From NCBI GenBank assembly GCA_026724425.1, contig JAIUCV010000001.1, positions 4,226,001-4,290,000 of the forward strand: 64,000 nucleotides of DNA, written 5' to 3'. The notes beneath the pieces were generated by a model. That model was not told where the DNA came from and made no database searches. It was given only the letters and a program-made list of their open reading frames with translations. Below are positions 1-15,000 of this stretch, in pieces. The translations under genes were made by a program, and so were the position numbers. Source of the DNA: Erythrophleum ivorense. Its lineage: Eukaryota; Streptophyta; Magnoliopsida; Fabales; Fabaceae. The number at the start of each line of letters is the position of its first letter. The stretch's first letter is position 1.

Positions 1-17
1 AGTATTGCTAACTTTAC

Positions 18-3000
18 CTCAGCCCCATGATGATCAATGATAAACCCAACAAGATCAGCACATTCTATCCGAGTCCGATTGTTCTTAGAGCGCAAACCCT
101 CCAATATGTATGGGAAACATTTAGATGCAGAATATATGGAAACAATCTGTTTGGTAAGCTCCCGCATTTTTTCTCGCACTTTCTCAATGTTATGCCCTAA
201 CTGCAACATTTTAAAAATAGTAGCAAAGGACTATTAACTTCTTGCCCATCAGTTAATCAAATTTATTCTGTATTTTACACTGAAATCAGCATCATCTACA
301 TATTATACTCAAGGTCAACCCAACAATAGATTGAACTCAAAACAGCAGAAAATTTAACAACATATAAATATTTATTGGTGCCACAATTATCTCAATTGAT
401 AAATATTAACCTTCTCTACAAGGCATGGAAGAAACACTGCCACTTCAGACTCGGTAAATGAATATCCCTCATCCTTCAAGGTGTCAAGTAGCTCGGGAAG
501 AAATTCTAGCACCTAATGCATTTCAATTTGCATGCAGTTACAAGACTAATAACATCAAGGCAAAATATAGGAAGTACTAATGAAAATTAAAGAAAAACAA
601 AAACGCACCTTCAATAGACATGTTGTATTTGATTTGCAGAACTGCAACACAAACCACCTAAGAAGTATATCCAAAACTTCTATAACTTCCTTAGCAATGG
701 ATGGAAGTCCCTGTAATGTGTAATAAAAATTTCTGATGTAACAATACTTGATTATTGACAACATTCCAAAACTTCAAGCAAACAAGGTAGCAAGGATGTG
801 AGAAAAACAACACCTTCTGTAGCATTTCAAGACCATCAACTTGCTTCTTAAAGTCTGCACTTAAGAGCCTCCTATGTAAATCCTCTCTAAAGTACTTCAT
901 CATATCATTCTACATTAAAGCATATTGCAGAGACATTTATTATAATTCAATAATCATACAAAACTCATAAGTTATGTATGCTCATTGCTCAAACAAGGCC
1001 CACCTCAAGATCTTGAATCTGCTCTATTCGTGGCTCCTCAAACTTAAACCTTCGAACTACCATTCTCTCTCTTTCATCCTAAATGGAAGCCAAACCAAAT
1101 GGAAGACTATGCATAAATCCTTTAAAATATTAAGCAAGTTTCGGTACATCCAACTTCAGCCAACAATACCTTATTTGAATCCTTAACATTTAACAAAGCT
1201 TGCGACTGAACTGCTATATCTTGGACAGAAATTGATTCCAACCTAGTGCCCTTTGTTGCCATGGCCCTCTTTTGAGATGATGAAACAAGCAGTCAGAAAA
1301 TCTATTCATCTAAAAGTAATCAGCCAAAGCAAAATTAAACATACTGAAGATACAGCTCTATTCCCATGTTTTGAAACACCATTGGCAGCAGATCTCCCAC
1401 CCTTTGAGACACCTTTTGAGGTTGCGCCTACTGAAACTGCTTTAGCTGACTCAAATGATTCTAAGGACAAAAGAATATTGAAAAGAAAGAAAAATTATAG
1501 TACAAAAGTTAGCATGATGAAAGACAAGGATAAATACCAAATAAATAATGATATCAAAGAGCTTACCTTGAAAAGACCCATATGGCTTCAGCTTCTCAAG
1601 AACTAGATTCAGAGCTGGTCCATGAATGTCTTTCACAATCTTTTCAATCTAAATAATGTAAAAATTAAAACATATTCAAGTGCTTGCCCTTACGAGAAAG
1701 TTAGAAGAACAAATAAGGAAGCCATCATTTTTCTTGCAGACATACCATTTCATGTCCACTAACTCTTAATATCTCATTAATGAAAGTCTCTGCTGCCTTG
1801 CGTACATCAGAAGATTTATCCTAAGAAGAAGCCATTATACATGTTATTTCAAAAATCATATTTATGCATGAGGTCTGAGGACTCATTTATGAAAGGATAC
1901 AGATTAAAGTACGCCAAATAGTATTAGAATAGAAATAGAAATTACTGTCATAGCAGCAGAAGCTGGCTTCAGAAGTTGTGCAGCTTCAGAAAAACTGTCT
2001 AGCCCAGAAAGTTGCCTTGACAACCAATCAAAAAGATCTTTACGCCCTTCCGCACCAAGTTTAGAGTCCGTCAAAGCAGTTGTAACATAAGGAACCTACA
2101 AGGGCATCATATTCAGGACAAAGACACCAAGACAAATGAATACGAATAAAGGATCAAGGCACACCATTTTATCAAGATGAGCAGCAGCTAGCCAAGAGTC
2201 TAAAGTATTCAAAGTGCATTCTCTCATGTGCTTCTTGTTGTCACCAAGACATTTCAAAACATCTGACAGAATACCCTGCAACAAGCCATATCACAAAAGC
2301 CTGACTTCAAACAAGGCAATGTGATATTTAAAGAAAAAATAGAGAAAGCAGAACAGAATCCACCCACCTTGCTTGACTTCTCTACAGCTTGTCCCATTGC
2401 AGATGCAACATTACCAATTGTAGTCAAGGTTGCCATGACTATGTTTTTGTTACTATCATAGAGCCGTCCTCTAAGAGCCCCAAACAACTCAACTGGTAAA
2501 AGAATAATTAAGAGCCATAAGAATTTACAAAGATTAAAAAAAATTTATGATAAGAACAAAAGAACTAGTGGGATTACTGCATAACAGCACAAATGAAAAC
2601 ACCAATAGCCTAATATTGAAGATAGGCAGAAGAGGTGCATGAGCAAGAGAAAAACAATGTTCTCAGTTTTCTAGAGAACCAAAAAAAAAAAATGTGCTGC
2701 TAGGATACCGGTTCCAGTTGCTTGAATGCGCTTATTAGCCTCTTCCAGCATCTTGTTTACAGCTTCAACAGACTCCATACGAACCTACAATATGGAAGAG
2801 CAGACAGAAACCATATGTCACAAAACAAAATATGGCATTATTCCTCCCTATTTTAAGATTCAAAGTTCAAAGAAAGCAAAAGAAAAAATAAAAAAAATGG
2901 TCTACTATCCATGATAAACCAAACCTTCCAATCAGGACTTTCCAAGCTCTTTAAAAGAGTGGGAGTGATCTTTCCACTGATATCTTCACGAGGCAAGCTA

Positions 3001-6000
3001 TCTAGCCCACCAGCCACCGTAGAAGATGATGACTCTGATGTCCTTACAGATCTCTTAGGAGCTGCAGACGCCCCCTTAAGCAAACAAATGAGAACTTTAA
3101 GAGATCAAAGAATAGCACAGATAATACTTAAAACTCACATGATTTAAAAAAAAAAATACCTCAAATGGGTTCTTCTCATACTCAACATCAAGGGTACTAA
3201 GCAGAGCAGGCTTAACATCAGCAAGAAACCCTTTAATGTCTGCATGTGGAAAAACTTTAGAAACTTTATGAATGAAATCACAGCAGACAGACCTTTGAAG
3301 GTTAAATGAAAAGTCACCTGGACCAACAAATCTATGCAGAACACCCAAAAGTTTAATTGAAGCATTTCTAGTAGCAGCCGCACTTGACTGCAGCCCTATT
3401 TCTTTAAGAAAATCAATTAAATCCTGCAAAATTATAGTTACATCAAACCTTAGCATCTTGAACCAAGGTAGTACTAAACAGAAAATAATAATAAATAAAC
3501 AAATAAATAAAATATGAATCCAAAAACGCATGTAAATTCAGATAATACACCTTAAGTTTTAGATGTGATACACCAAAATCCTCAACAGCAGAAACCATCC
3601 ACAAAATTCCCTCACTAAGAACCTTAGGGTTCTTGTGCTCCTTCATAATCTTGTAGAGCTACAAAACAAATAAATTTGCAAAATACAATTTGCAAATATT
3701 CAACATAAGCAGAGGCAAACAAGGATAGCAAACTGTTGTATTCAAAATCGTACAACCTAAATTTCATAAGAGTTCCTACATAAATCCTAACTTAAAAAGA
3801 AGAAACTGATCCCAAAAAAATTACATTCTGAAAAGTGATAACCTGCTTGAGACAATCTAATTAGGCTGTATTCACTTGCAACCATGCAATATTAGCAACC
3901 AAAAACTCCAAGATCTTACACTTATTTCCTGCTTTCTTAACTTCACTCCCATATAAACTCATATTCTATAAAGAAATGTTTCAAGATGAAAACATAATTA
4001 TTATTATTAATTTTAAAAATTACCAAAACTGAATGCAAATAAAAAAGTTGTGTCCCACAACCAAGACATATATTGTGAAAAGCCCCCTTTTATTCTATAT
4101 TATTAAAAGAAATCTGTAAAAGCTGCCAAAAGGGAAGAACATGCAATTACTCTCTATAATGTGGGTTAGGTGTATTTATTTTCTACAAAGTTGTACCAAA
4201 AGCAAATTCACATTTCATAAATCTTCAAATAATTCGCAGTAGTATATCCATAAATGATCATCAAAAGATCAAGGAACAGGAATATTGAAACTCATTTGAG
4301 ACATGTTAACTTGATAAAAACACTAACTTGAAAATGAGCTCCTAAAAAATCTCCTGATAGAATATTTTAACACATTATTATTTTCAAAGAGAGAGGACGA
4401 CATAACTATCTCTACCCTCCTCAAATAATCTTGGGATATAGACAAACTAAGCACATGCTTTTGCCCAATGATGAAAGTATATAGTAATAAATTGCAACAA
4501 TGCTTACTCTTTCAAAAATATATCCTGGACCAACTGCTTCAGAGAAAGTAGTAAGGCACTTCATAGCATGTGCACGTGTCTTAATATCTGCTACGCGTTC
4601 ACTTAGTCCTATAAAATTGGAAAAAAAAATGTGGTAGGAGATAAATTTGCTAGTCATTCATCTTTGCAAAAGGGGTGACAGTTATTGGCCATTAAAAAAG
4701 CCGAAGCAAACCTTATTCAAATCAAACCACAATACCTACCCAAAAGGCAAAGTACTACGCACTTCTTTGGAAATTTAGTTGCTTTTGATGCTATATATGT
4801 GATAACTTCAATAACCTGTTGCTGGACCTGCTTGAGGATATTGAAATCACTGATTGCCTCTCATAATGTCTTCTTTTTTCCAGTTATTAATAGATATATA
4901 AATGACAAAAGAAACTACTTCTGAACCTGAACATTCTTCTCGCCCCATCCAGGCAAACTGCAAAGTAAACGGATCAAAATTTCCACCAACTGGTCAAGCT
5001 CCTGTAAACCCTCTACTTGCTGTTTCAATGAAGAAATGGCTGCAAAAATTTGACTTTAGTAATTATACTCATCAACAATTTTCAAAAGACAGCATAGGAA
5101 AGTCAACAAGAAAATGGGCAGTACAATGACAATAAGACTTGGACTACTACTAATGTACTCAACAGTACGTGTGTAAAACACACTTTATAAGATGCCCCCA
5201 CTAATTGACCATTGGGTATTCCAACTACAAGTCCACAAGATAAAATTCCACTGGGAGAGGATGAGGTGGAGCTTATGCGACGAAGATGGGCCCAGGAAGT
5301 GCATGCCCCAATTCCAATAACCAAAAGCACTACCACAACAAAATACCAGACTGATCCAAAGAAATGTTAAGGCAAAACGAAGTACTAAATATATACAAAT
5401 CAGAATATTCCCTAGATTGTTATTATGAAGAACAATTTCAATTGACCAGACAAACAGAATGAGCAGATAATGACAATATTATTAGGAAGCAGCGATGCAA
5501 CCTCCAACCTATGTTTGCAAAAATATTCAACTAACTAGGAGATAAGACCGTAAGAGAGAAAACATCTAAGAAAAGAAAAAGTTTTAAGAATAATAGTTGC
5601 TGAACATTTTGTACACTCTGATGTATGTGCTATTAATTTCCTATACCAAGATTAAAAGGGAATACAATGGAAATGATATTACAACTCAAATTTCAATATA
5701 ACGATGAATATGGGGGAATCTATCCCCCAAAAGGAAAGGAAAAACTGGAAATCTGCACCAAAATAAAATGCAGATACTGCAGAGCATTGATAATAACACA
5801 TTAATTTAACAAAAATTTATTCAACATTACCATTGAATCTAGTCCTAAACATTGCAGGGTTTTCAACAAAGATCAACTCCTCCACTGGTATATAACACGT
5901 TGATCAAGGACTAAAGACAATTCAAATACCAAAAAGGACAGGTATACAAGGCCAGCAACAAAAAGACAAACGGAAAAACCATCTATGATTATAAGTTCTC

Positions 6001-9000
6001 CCACTTCCAGCCTATAACTGGACCAATAACATGTAGACTTCACGTAGATTACATACATATATCATGTAGCCTATAACTTGAGATTAATTATCTTCTGCTT
6101 AATTATACAAACCCTGTAAAAAGAATAAAAGAAAAACTGTAAAATCAAACTCCCCAGCCGGATACAAAAAATTACACATGGGAATAACGCAGTCAACTAT
6201 ACACAAGATCAGAGTATACACCATCCCCAAACACTATGCATAGTAGCTAAAAATTCAATAGTACAAAAGAGGACAAGAATTACTATTTTAAATCCTCTAC
6301 AATAGCAAGATGATAAATGAAGGTGTCAAATAAGCCAGGTGTCCTTGGATACCAAGGGTTCAGTAAATGTAAAGTCAAAATAAAATGAAAATAAAAGCAA
6401 ATACAACTCATAGCACTTTTAAAAAAATACGTAATGCCAACGCATCCTCAATAACAAACTTTCTTGCTGTCTAAAAATAGTCAAAATTGCAGCCAATGCC
6501 TAATAGAGGCTGAATGACTAAGGGGGAAGGAGAAAGGAATGCATCACAAAATAAGGTGATGTAATATCATGTTATGCATAGAGATTAGAGAGACAAAAAC
6601 ATGCTGAGAGAAGAAAACAATGTAGATAAACGAAGTCTTCAAGTCCAAATCACCAAAAGAACTAAAACGCCATAGAAGATCTACCAAGCTCTACAAAAGA
6701 TAACCAGAATTCACCAAATTAAGTCAATAAAGTGATAGATAACTACCAACCTTCTAAACGTTCTTTCCACACAGTACTTTTTAAAAGAGTAATGGTATCT
6801 GACTGAATGAGAGAACCTATTCGGCTTTCAATTTCTTCAAGACTCATCTCACTGGGCTGAATAAGTTTCAGTAAAACAGAGAAAATAGATTATCATCAGT
6901 CACCACATACACTACTAATATGGCAGATTCAAATCAAGTCCCTGAAGAAATATGTTAATTTACCTCAACATCTTCAGGCATTTCAATCGATTTTGACATT
7001 TTAGCCTGTGCACCTCCATCTCCAATCTTATTTGTCCCAGACTTCACAGGGCCTCCTTTCTTGGAGACAGGCTGAAAATTGGAAAAGCTCAGTGTATCAA
7101 CTCAAGACACAAAGAACAACACCAAAAACATACTCGCAAGGTCATGTATACTTACTGCTGCCTGAGCAGGCCTCTTTCCACTAAGCATGCTTGCTGCTGA
7201 CTTTCTAACAAAAGCACTTTCAGAGGTCTGACACATCAGTAATGAAAAATGTGTCAATATCTGTCTCAGAAAAAAATTCCAAACTTTCTACTTCCACTAC
7301 TTTTCAGAGTACTTATATATGTTTTCAAAATGCCATTTGTATGATACACAAATTCCTGTTCAATAAGTCATTAGCACTCATCTTCTCCACTTGTGATATT
7401 CAAGGCAAAGCTTAAAGTTACAATTTCTTCATGGTTACAAGTTTTGAGAGATAATAACCAGTAAAAGAGTAATAAACAAAGAGTTGCCAGGATGATGGAG
7501 AACTCTATTTTTTTAGCGCCACCATCATTAAATATATTACAACACAACTATATCCATTCAATCTCATAAAATGAACCAACAAAATAAGCAAGCGAGATAA
7601 CCAATCAACTCCATGTACTACAGTGTGACAAGGAATCAAGTTGAACTGAGAATTCTTAAACTAAACGAAGGTAAAAACTAAAAAATAAAGCAAATAAGCC
7701 CACCTCCAAAGAAGACACACTCCCCCGAATATTTTGCACGGAAGCTGGAATATCATCATAATGCGTCAGCAAAAACTAGAAACTCAAATTTGGGAGGCAA
7801 TTCACTTCCAACAAGAACTCAAATTTACAAACCTGTTGTGGAACCACTAGGTGGAGCAACTTCAGAGCCTGCAATCATTTCAGAAAGCTTCTTTCTTCTG
7901 ACATCATCAAGCTTCTCAAGCGACCTCTCAAGAGGTCTCATGCCAACCGACTGCAGAACAATGAACCATGTGATGCTCAAAATTAACTGGCAGAAGCAAA
8001 TCTATTCAGCTTTCAATTGCTGCAAGTGTTACCTTAGCTATTGCTGCCAATGCTGAAAAGGCAGCATCCCTCACTTCTGGAGTTCCATCATTTAGGCACT
8101 GCAAGATCCAAATGGTATAATTTCAAAAAACAGTATACACCAAAATTGACAGACATGAAAATTTTCTAAAGGGCTCCCTAGAGTAACAGAAAGTTGAAAT
8201 AAATCAATCCTCAAACATATACCAACTCAATAGTCATCAGCAAGGTAAACAAATTCGTTTAACTTCAAAATCGAGTTCTATTGGGCTAGGTTGTTCCACT
8301 GCCAGAGGAATGAGGGGACCACTGACATTTAAACAATTTCTCTCAAGACCTCATGTCATTAATATATAGTAAAGATGCAACATGTGCAAATGCTCCAGAT
8401 ACTAAAAAAGGAAAAAAAAAAATAAAAGAGAAATAAAGATGGTAAATCAAAAGAAAACCAGAGTAGTATTGCCCATTTTAAATTTCAATCAAGTTTCACA
8501 TTTCTTAACTTAGAAAGAAAACAACAATGCAAAACCAAACAGCATGAGCACACTGACCTCCATACAGATAGGTACATAATCCTTATGCACCTTCAGGACA
8601 ACAACCTTGTTAGTAGTTTCGATACAAAATGTCACCCAGGCCAAGGTTAAAGATCGCACAAGAGGAACTTTGTTTTTTGAGGCTGTCTTGACTTCTGCAT
8701 ATATCCAACCAAAAACAGACATGCAACAAATTAACATATAACAATGACACAATAAATCAAGGGCCTACCCACTTCTAAAGAAAACTTGAAAAATCTATCA
8801 GCAGCCATCAGTATCTTAATTCTTTCAAATGAAGGTTATGAGGAGATTAAAGTTAAAATATAAAATAACAGCAGTAATAAGGCGGGTAATTATCAAAGGA
8901 CTTCCAAATCATGTTGGGTAAGTGTTGAGAAACCTATCAAATTCAAGGATCATTCTGACAAATTAAGTGGGAGTGATATAGGACTGAGTTTATTGTTATT

Positions 9001-12000
9001 TAGGAGCTTTGTAGTCATCCCTTTATTAATATTTTATGGAATGTCATCCTCTTGAAGACCAATCGTTTGTATTCACCTTGCAAACATCACCTTTCTGAAG
9101 TTGAGCACTAGCTCAGCAAAAATTACCACTGGCTGTGCATCTCTGGCAACATTTCCGGCCACTTTTACAGCAAACCCCTCCAGAAAGCATCATATGCCCA
9201 GTGACCATTTGTGCATTCCAGCCATTTTTGGATTTGTTCTTTATTCCAGGTCATCTTGACACCTAAAGGTCTGCTTTCTGTTCATAAAGTCAAGATGTCG
9301 CCGAAGCCATTAATAAAATTCTGTAAGTTGTTTGCCTCTCGTCAAGAGGAGTACTAGTTTCCAGAGTTCTTGACTCAATGATTGAGTTCTTTTGTTTGAG
9401 GCAGTTGTTGTCCTATATTTTTCTCTTCGATTGGGTTTTATTTGTAAGAAGCTGAAAATTGTATAATCTTCAGCAGTTCAGTTTGAGGGGAAATGTTGAG
9501 AAACCTATCAATTACTCAAATTCCAAGGATAAGTCTTACAAATTATGTGGGAGTGTTAAAGGATTAGGAGCTTAGAATTATTTAAGAGTATAAGCGTTAT
9601 TGCTTATTGAGATCTTTAGAAGTTGTCATCCTCTTAAAGAATTATCCCTTGTAATCAGACTTATCTTGTTTAGTTACAAGAGGGGACGAGGCTGGCACAG
9701 AAGGTTTGTGTACACTACAAGTGAGCAGGCCTCCCAGTTGAGCATATCTTGGCTTTAACCAGAAATTTCAACCGTAAGCAAGTATACATGCAGCAAAAGA
9801 AGCAGACGCTAGTTTAAGAAAATATACATTGTGAAGCTAATATGTTTTATTTGTTCTATTGCTAGCACTTTAAAATGAAAACAATAAGATTTTGTTTGAA
9901 ATCTATATTTCAGCAGCAAAAACACCAAGCAAGACATAAACATGGAATCAGGATGCAAACAACAAATTTATTTAAAAAAAAAGGAAATGAAGAAAATAAA
10001 CAAAAATTCTAGGTTCTGATATTCCATTAACCCAAAAATCAAATCCTTTAGCTCATAGCCTTTTAAATCCAAGCCAGACATGAAGCTCAATAAAAAAGAA
10101 TGTATGGAAAACCTGCCTTCAACAATATCTACTAGGCTTATGCATCCAGCTTTGTGCATTGCTTGGAGAGTCTGAGTTAATGCCTCAGTCAAGGTAGGTT
10201 TTTTCTCCTTCAATTTTTCCTATACAACAAATAAACACATTAAGCAGGCATTATTTCCAACATTAGCAAACCCTCATTTTATGCCAAGGAAAAAAAGATT
10301 TATCATTCGGTGTATCATAGTATCACAAGAAAGCTAGATGCACAACTCTCTTTTTACCACCTCTAAAGATGATCAACACAGAACAGAAACAAGTTCATTC
10401 AGGCATCGACCCAAATCGCTTGATGGAAAATAGCTTTTTAAAAAGTATACCAGAAAGGGAAAACAAGTTAGAGAGAGCAAAGAAACAAAAGCAATCATTG
10501 TATAGCCAGTGATTCTAAAGCAACTAACATGCTAGAAGCATTATTCGCAAGTTCAACACTGCCACACCCAACAAGCATGCAGACTGGCATTCTTATGTGC
10601 ACAAAAATAAGAGATGCAAATGCCAAACAAACTGAACATCATAATCAATTCTATCTAGATATTTGAAAATTCATGATAAATTCAGAAATGCCAGAAGGAA
10701 CAAGGTAATCTACACAAGCAAGAAATATATGCACATTATTATTTGAATCATGAGGGTACAATTATCTTCAAGCAATTCATAATAATCCCTTCAAAAATCA
10801 TTCAGTAACACACAACCACCACTGCAATAAATTATCATCAAGCTAATTGCTTTTATTTACAGATTAAAGATATTAAGGAGTTCCTGGTATTGAAAAAGTT
10901 CAGGAATTAGTTTTAAATCATGTTCAATAAAAACATTATTTTCAACCAATAAAATCAATTGCACAAACTTTGTGTTTTCTTCAAAAATGAAAAAAGGCTA
11001 AGATAAGAAACGTTTTCATAAACACCTTACTCTTCCAAAAATGGCACAGACAAAATAAGTGAGAGCATCACATAGAGAAAATAAAATTTAGTAGTTAATA
11101 CTATTACACAATTGATTCCAAGAAATACACAATGGAGAACCAATTAAGATATACAGAGTTTTAAACAATAACTACACAACAATACTTACAAGTAAAACAG
11201 GCAATAAAAAACGAGAACTTGCAGAAAAGTGAGTTCTTAACCCCCGAGCAAGATTGCCAATAGCCTGGATGGCTTCAACAGCAACTGCAATATTCACATC
11301 CGTAATGAGCTGCAAGCAAAGACAATAGTTCGACTTTAGCAGGCAAAACAACTATAAATTGCATCAATGACTAAGTAAAAGGACAAAAGTAACATACAGA
11401 AAGTCAATAAGTCCACATGTATGCAAATACCACATATTTAAAATCATAATCTAAGGCCAGTGGAGAAAGGAATTTGCCATATACAATAAGTTTTTAACAA
11501 GCAACCTTATAATGTAATCATTTGGACAAATTCAGCCTAAAAAATATAGCTATAAAAAAGAAGTCATCCTAATTCAACACACTCAAATGTCAAAATCCTA
11601 ATTTAATGGGCTCTCAGAAGAAAGAGGCCAGGAAGAGCAAGTACAAACACAAAAGAGAAAAAAAAAAAAAAAAAAGGGGAGGGAGCGAGTACCAAAAGAG
11701 AGACCAATTCAACCATATCTGTCTACGATGAACTTATATGCAAAAATGTCTCATTCACTAAATGCAACAAAAATGTCTCATTCACTAAATGCAAGTTTCC
11801 TACTCATTCCAACTTCGGTTCTGGTCCGTCAAATGCTTTATAGTAGAAGGGATTGAAAGCTAGAGTTATATGAAAACTACAACCAAAAAAAATTTAATAT
11901 ATATATATATATTCAACAAAAAAAACAATAGAACATTTTTTCAGTCAAGGAATCAAGGCATTTATCATTCTTTCTTCTCCCACAGAAGCAACTTCTACCC

Positions 12001-15000
12001 AGAAGGGAAGCCCCATTCAAACACTTGATTGTAAGTTACAAATCAACCAAATATCCCAAAACATCTACAGCATCCATCACACTAAATCTGTGTTTCAAAG
12101 GCAGCCGGGGCACAGCAAGGCAGAATAAACACAATGCCTCAAGAGTTGCCAAGCGATGGTGCCTTCACCATGGCAGTAACAAGGCAGGCACATAACTAGA
12201 AATCTCAACCCCTTCTTTTTAGCATTTCTAATTATGTTGAACCAATGGGCACCCTAATCCAAGGTCTAAAGAGATTAATGCAGATAGTCTGAAACAAAAT
12301 TACACAAAAGAATGCCAGAAGATACACAAAACTCAATTTAGAAAATGACCTACGATTTGCACAGTGATAGAGCTGAGACTGCAAGGGCTTCTGGATTTCT
12401 TCTTCTTGAAATCCACACAGAAACTATAGAGAAACTCATTGAGCTAGTTTCAATCAACTTCAACTTCTTTTCTTTCTGTTTCTTTGTTCACTAACATCTC
12501 TTTCTATTTGTGGTTTCTACGTTTCCTTTCTATTTCATAATGAAAAATCACATCTTTATTGTTTCACTACTCAATAGTTATTGATGTTATGTGCGTCAGG
12601 AGCAGAATCAAATTAAAAGGTTGCAGTTGAGTTGAAATCATTGCTTTGAAAACATCATTTGTGAGGTCAGGTGACTTTGCAAGATACACACTATCAGGTG
12701 AAAAAAATCAGCCGCCATGCTTTTTTTATTTTCTTTTTAGGTGAAATAAATCAGCCGCCGTGCTTCACCTAGGCATCCACTGCTCATCACACCATGCCAC
12801 CTACGGCATTTTGGGGGTCTTGCCACCATTAGCCACTGACAAGGTTACTACATATTCAGGCCATCAAAGGTGAGCATGTGAAACATCACAAATAAACCTT
12901 ACTTAAATTGGACAAAATTTATTAAATCATGGGGTAATGTGGTTAGTATGTAAACCTCTAGAATAAACGAAAGTACAAGGTCATCAATTCTACTCTTTCT
13001 ACTACCCAGCCCCAGCCCCAGTACCAGAGATAGGGAAACCATTCAATCCATGATTCTTAACTTTCAGTCAGAAATCAATCACTAAGTTAAACATGTCCAG
13101 AAAGAATCCATGTTTGTCTTTCCCAACCTCAAGACACATGTGCTATCTCTCTCAAAATAACAGTGTCAAAGTAAAGACTATATATTGAGGAATTAGTTGT
13201 CAATATGAAAAAAGTAAATAATATTTCATTCCAAAAGTTTATATTTATTAACTATACAAGTACAGGACAATATATGGTTTTCCTAAAGAGGAAATGATGT
13301 TTTATGAGTAAAGATATGGAGTAATATGAACATGCATGAATTTCTCTCTTTGATTCCCATGATACATAAAAAACAAGTACTCCTGATAATTGTTCTATTC
13401 ATGTACTTGCCACAAAATATATCATATCCTCTCCTAGCCTCCTAGAATTCACAAGCATAGTGTGATGAATGGGTAGCAATGAATGACCAGCCAAGGTGAT
13501 TTACAGAGTATTCTTATGCCCCATCCTTTTCAAGTTTACTCATAGAAGCGATAAGAGATACAGATGCATAGTTATAGAAATCACACAATTCGCAATTCAA
13601 AATGTATGATTCAACTTGATTCAGCAAAAGAATAATACAAATCATCCGTTGAATTAGAGAAGTGTCAGAATCATGTGTCTGAATGCTGGAATCACACGAT
13701 TTGCCCCAGTAACAGCGATTCACAGCATTCCAGTGATTCAGAACACTGCTACTCCGTCAAGTCACAAAGTCAGGTCCTTCATGGCCCGATGCAACAAGCT
13801 TCCTTAAAGAAGATGCTAACACTTTTTTTCCTTACTTGCAACATCATTTCACTTAAAATTGCAAATACATAGTATTGCATAACCAGAAGCCACGTATCAC
13901 TATTTTCACTATCACATGCAAACTTTTTTTTCCCCTAAGTGAAAGACACAAACTGTGTCGCTTCACTTGTTTGAGTTTGAAAAATTGCAATTACATTAGC
14001 AATCAAGCACAAGAAGCTATAAAAGCTTAGGAACAGACAAGCAAGGTAGAGATCAACCTTACAAACAATATGCTTGTAAGCTTAAAATTAATTGAAAAAA
14101 TTGCAATTACATACTTATTTGATATATTTTCAAACTATCAGCATCAGATGCAAGCTTGCAACATACTTAATTGATATATTTCAAACCACCCCTCCCCTTC
14201 TCCAAAGTAAATGCTCCTAAGGTTTTAAATGCTCCAAGGTTTTAGCTGAAAAATCTTCTTTTGAACTCATTTTATTTCTAAGATGCATAACAGATGCAAC
14301 CACAAATATTTTTTACTGAGTACCACATCAATCTCATTCAAGCATCAATAAAATATATCCAAAGCCATTATCTTAAAATACAGAACATAAAAAACACCTT
14401 CTTCAAAGTCCGACAAACTTCAGAAAAATCACCAGGAGATATTCTTTTAGTTGACGCAAGCTTAATTAGCTCAGCAACAGCCTCCTTCCGTTCAGACCAT
14501 TTGGTAGCTTTCTAAATTTTTATAAGACAGTATAGAAAACAAAGACAAGTTAGACAAATTCAAAGTGCTCAACAAAAGAGTAAGATTTTATTACAAGTAA
14601 CTGAGCCCAATCAGAGAGATGGTGCAGAAAACTAACCACTCCTTCCCAAAATCCAGACTTCTCCAAAGGAGCCAATATATCAACAGGATCAACAAGCTCA
14701 TATTCATCTATTTCCTGAGGAGCTGAAATTAAAACATTTAGAGAACAAGTATAGGTATATGATCAGTGCCTCAGTAAACAGGCAAAACATGTTTGAGAAA
14801 AAGCATATTCCAGTGTCCAAATTCAATTTCATACCATCTACCCCAGATTCTTCAGAAGGGCCAGGGCCCACGACCTCAGAAGATGCTTCCGGTTCAGGTT
14901 CCTTGTCTTGCTCAGATCTAAAACATAGGGGAAACTTTTCATCACTCCAAGGCATAAGCTTATCTACATCAATGTATAATGCTGAATAGATGCCACATTA

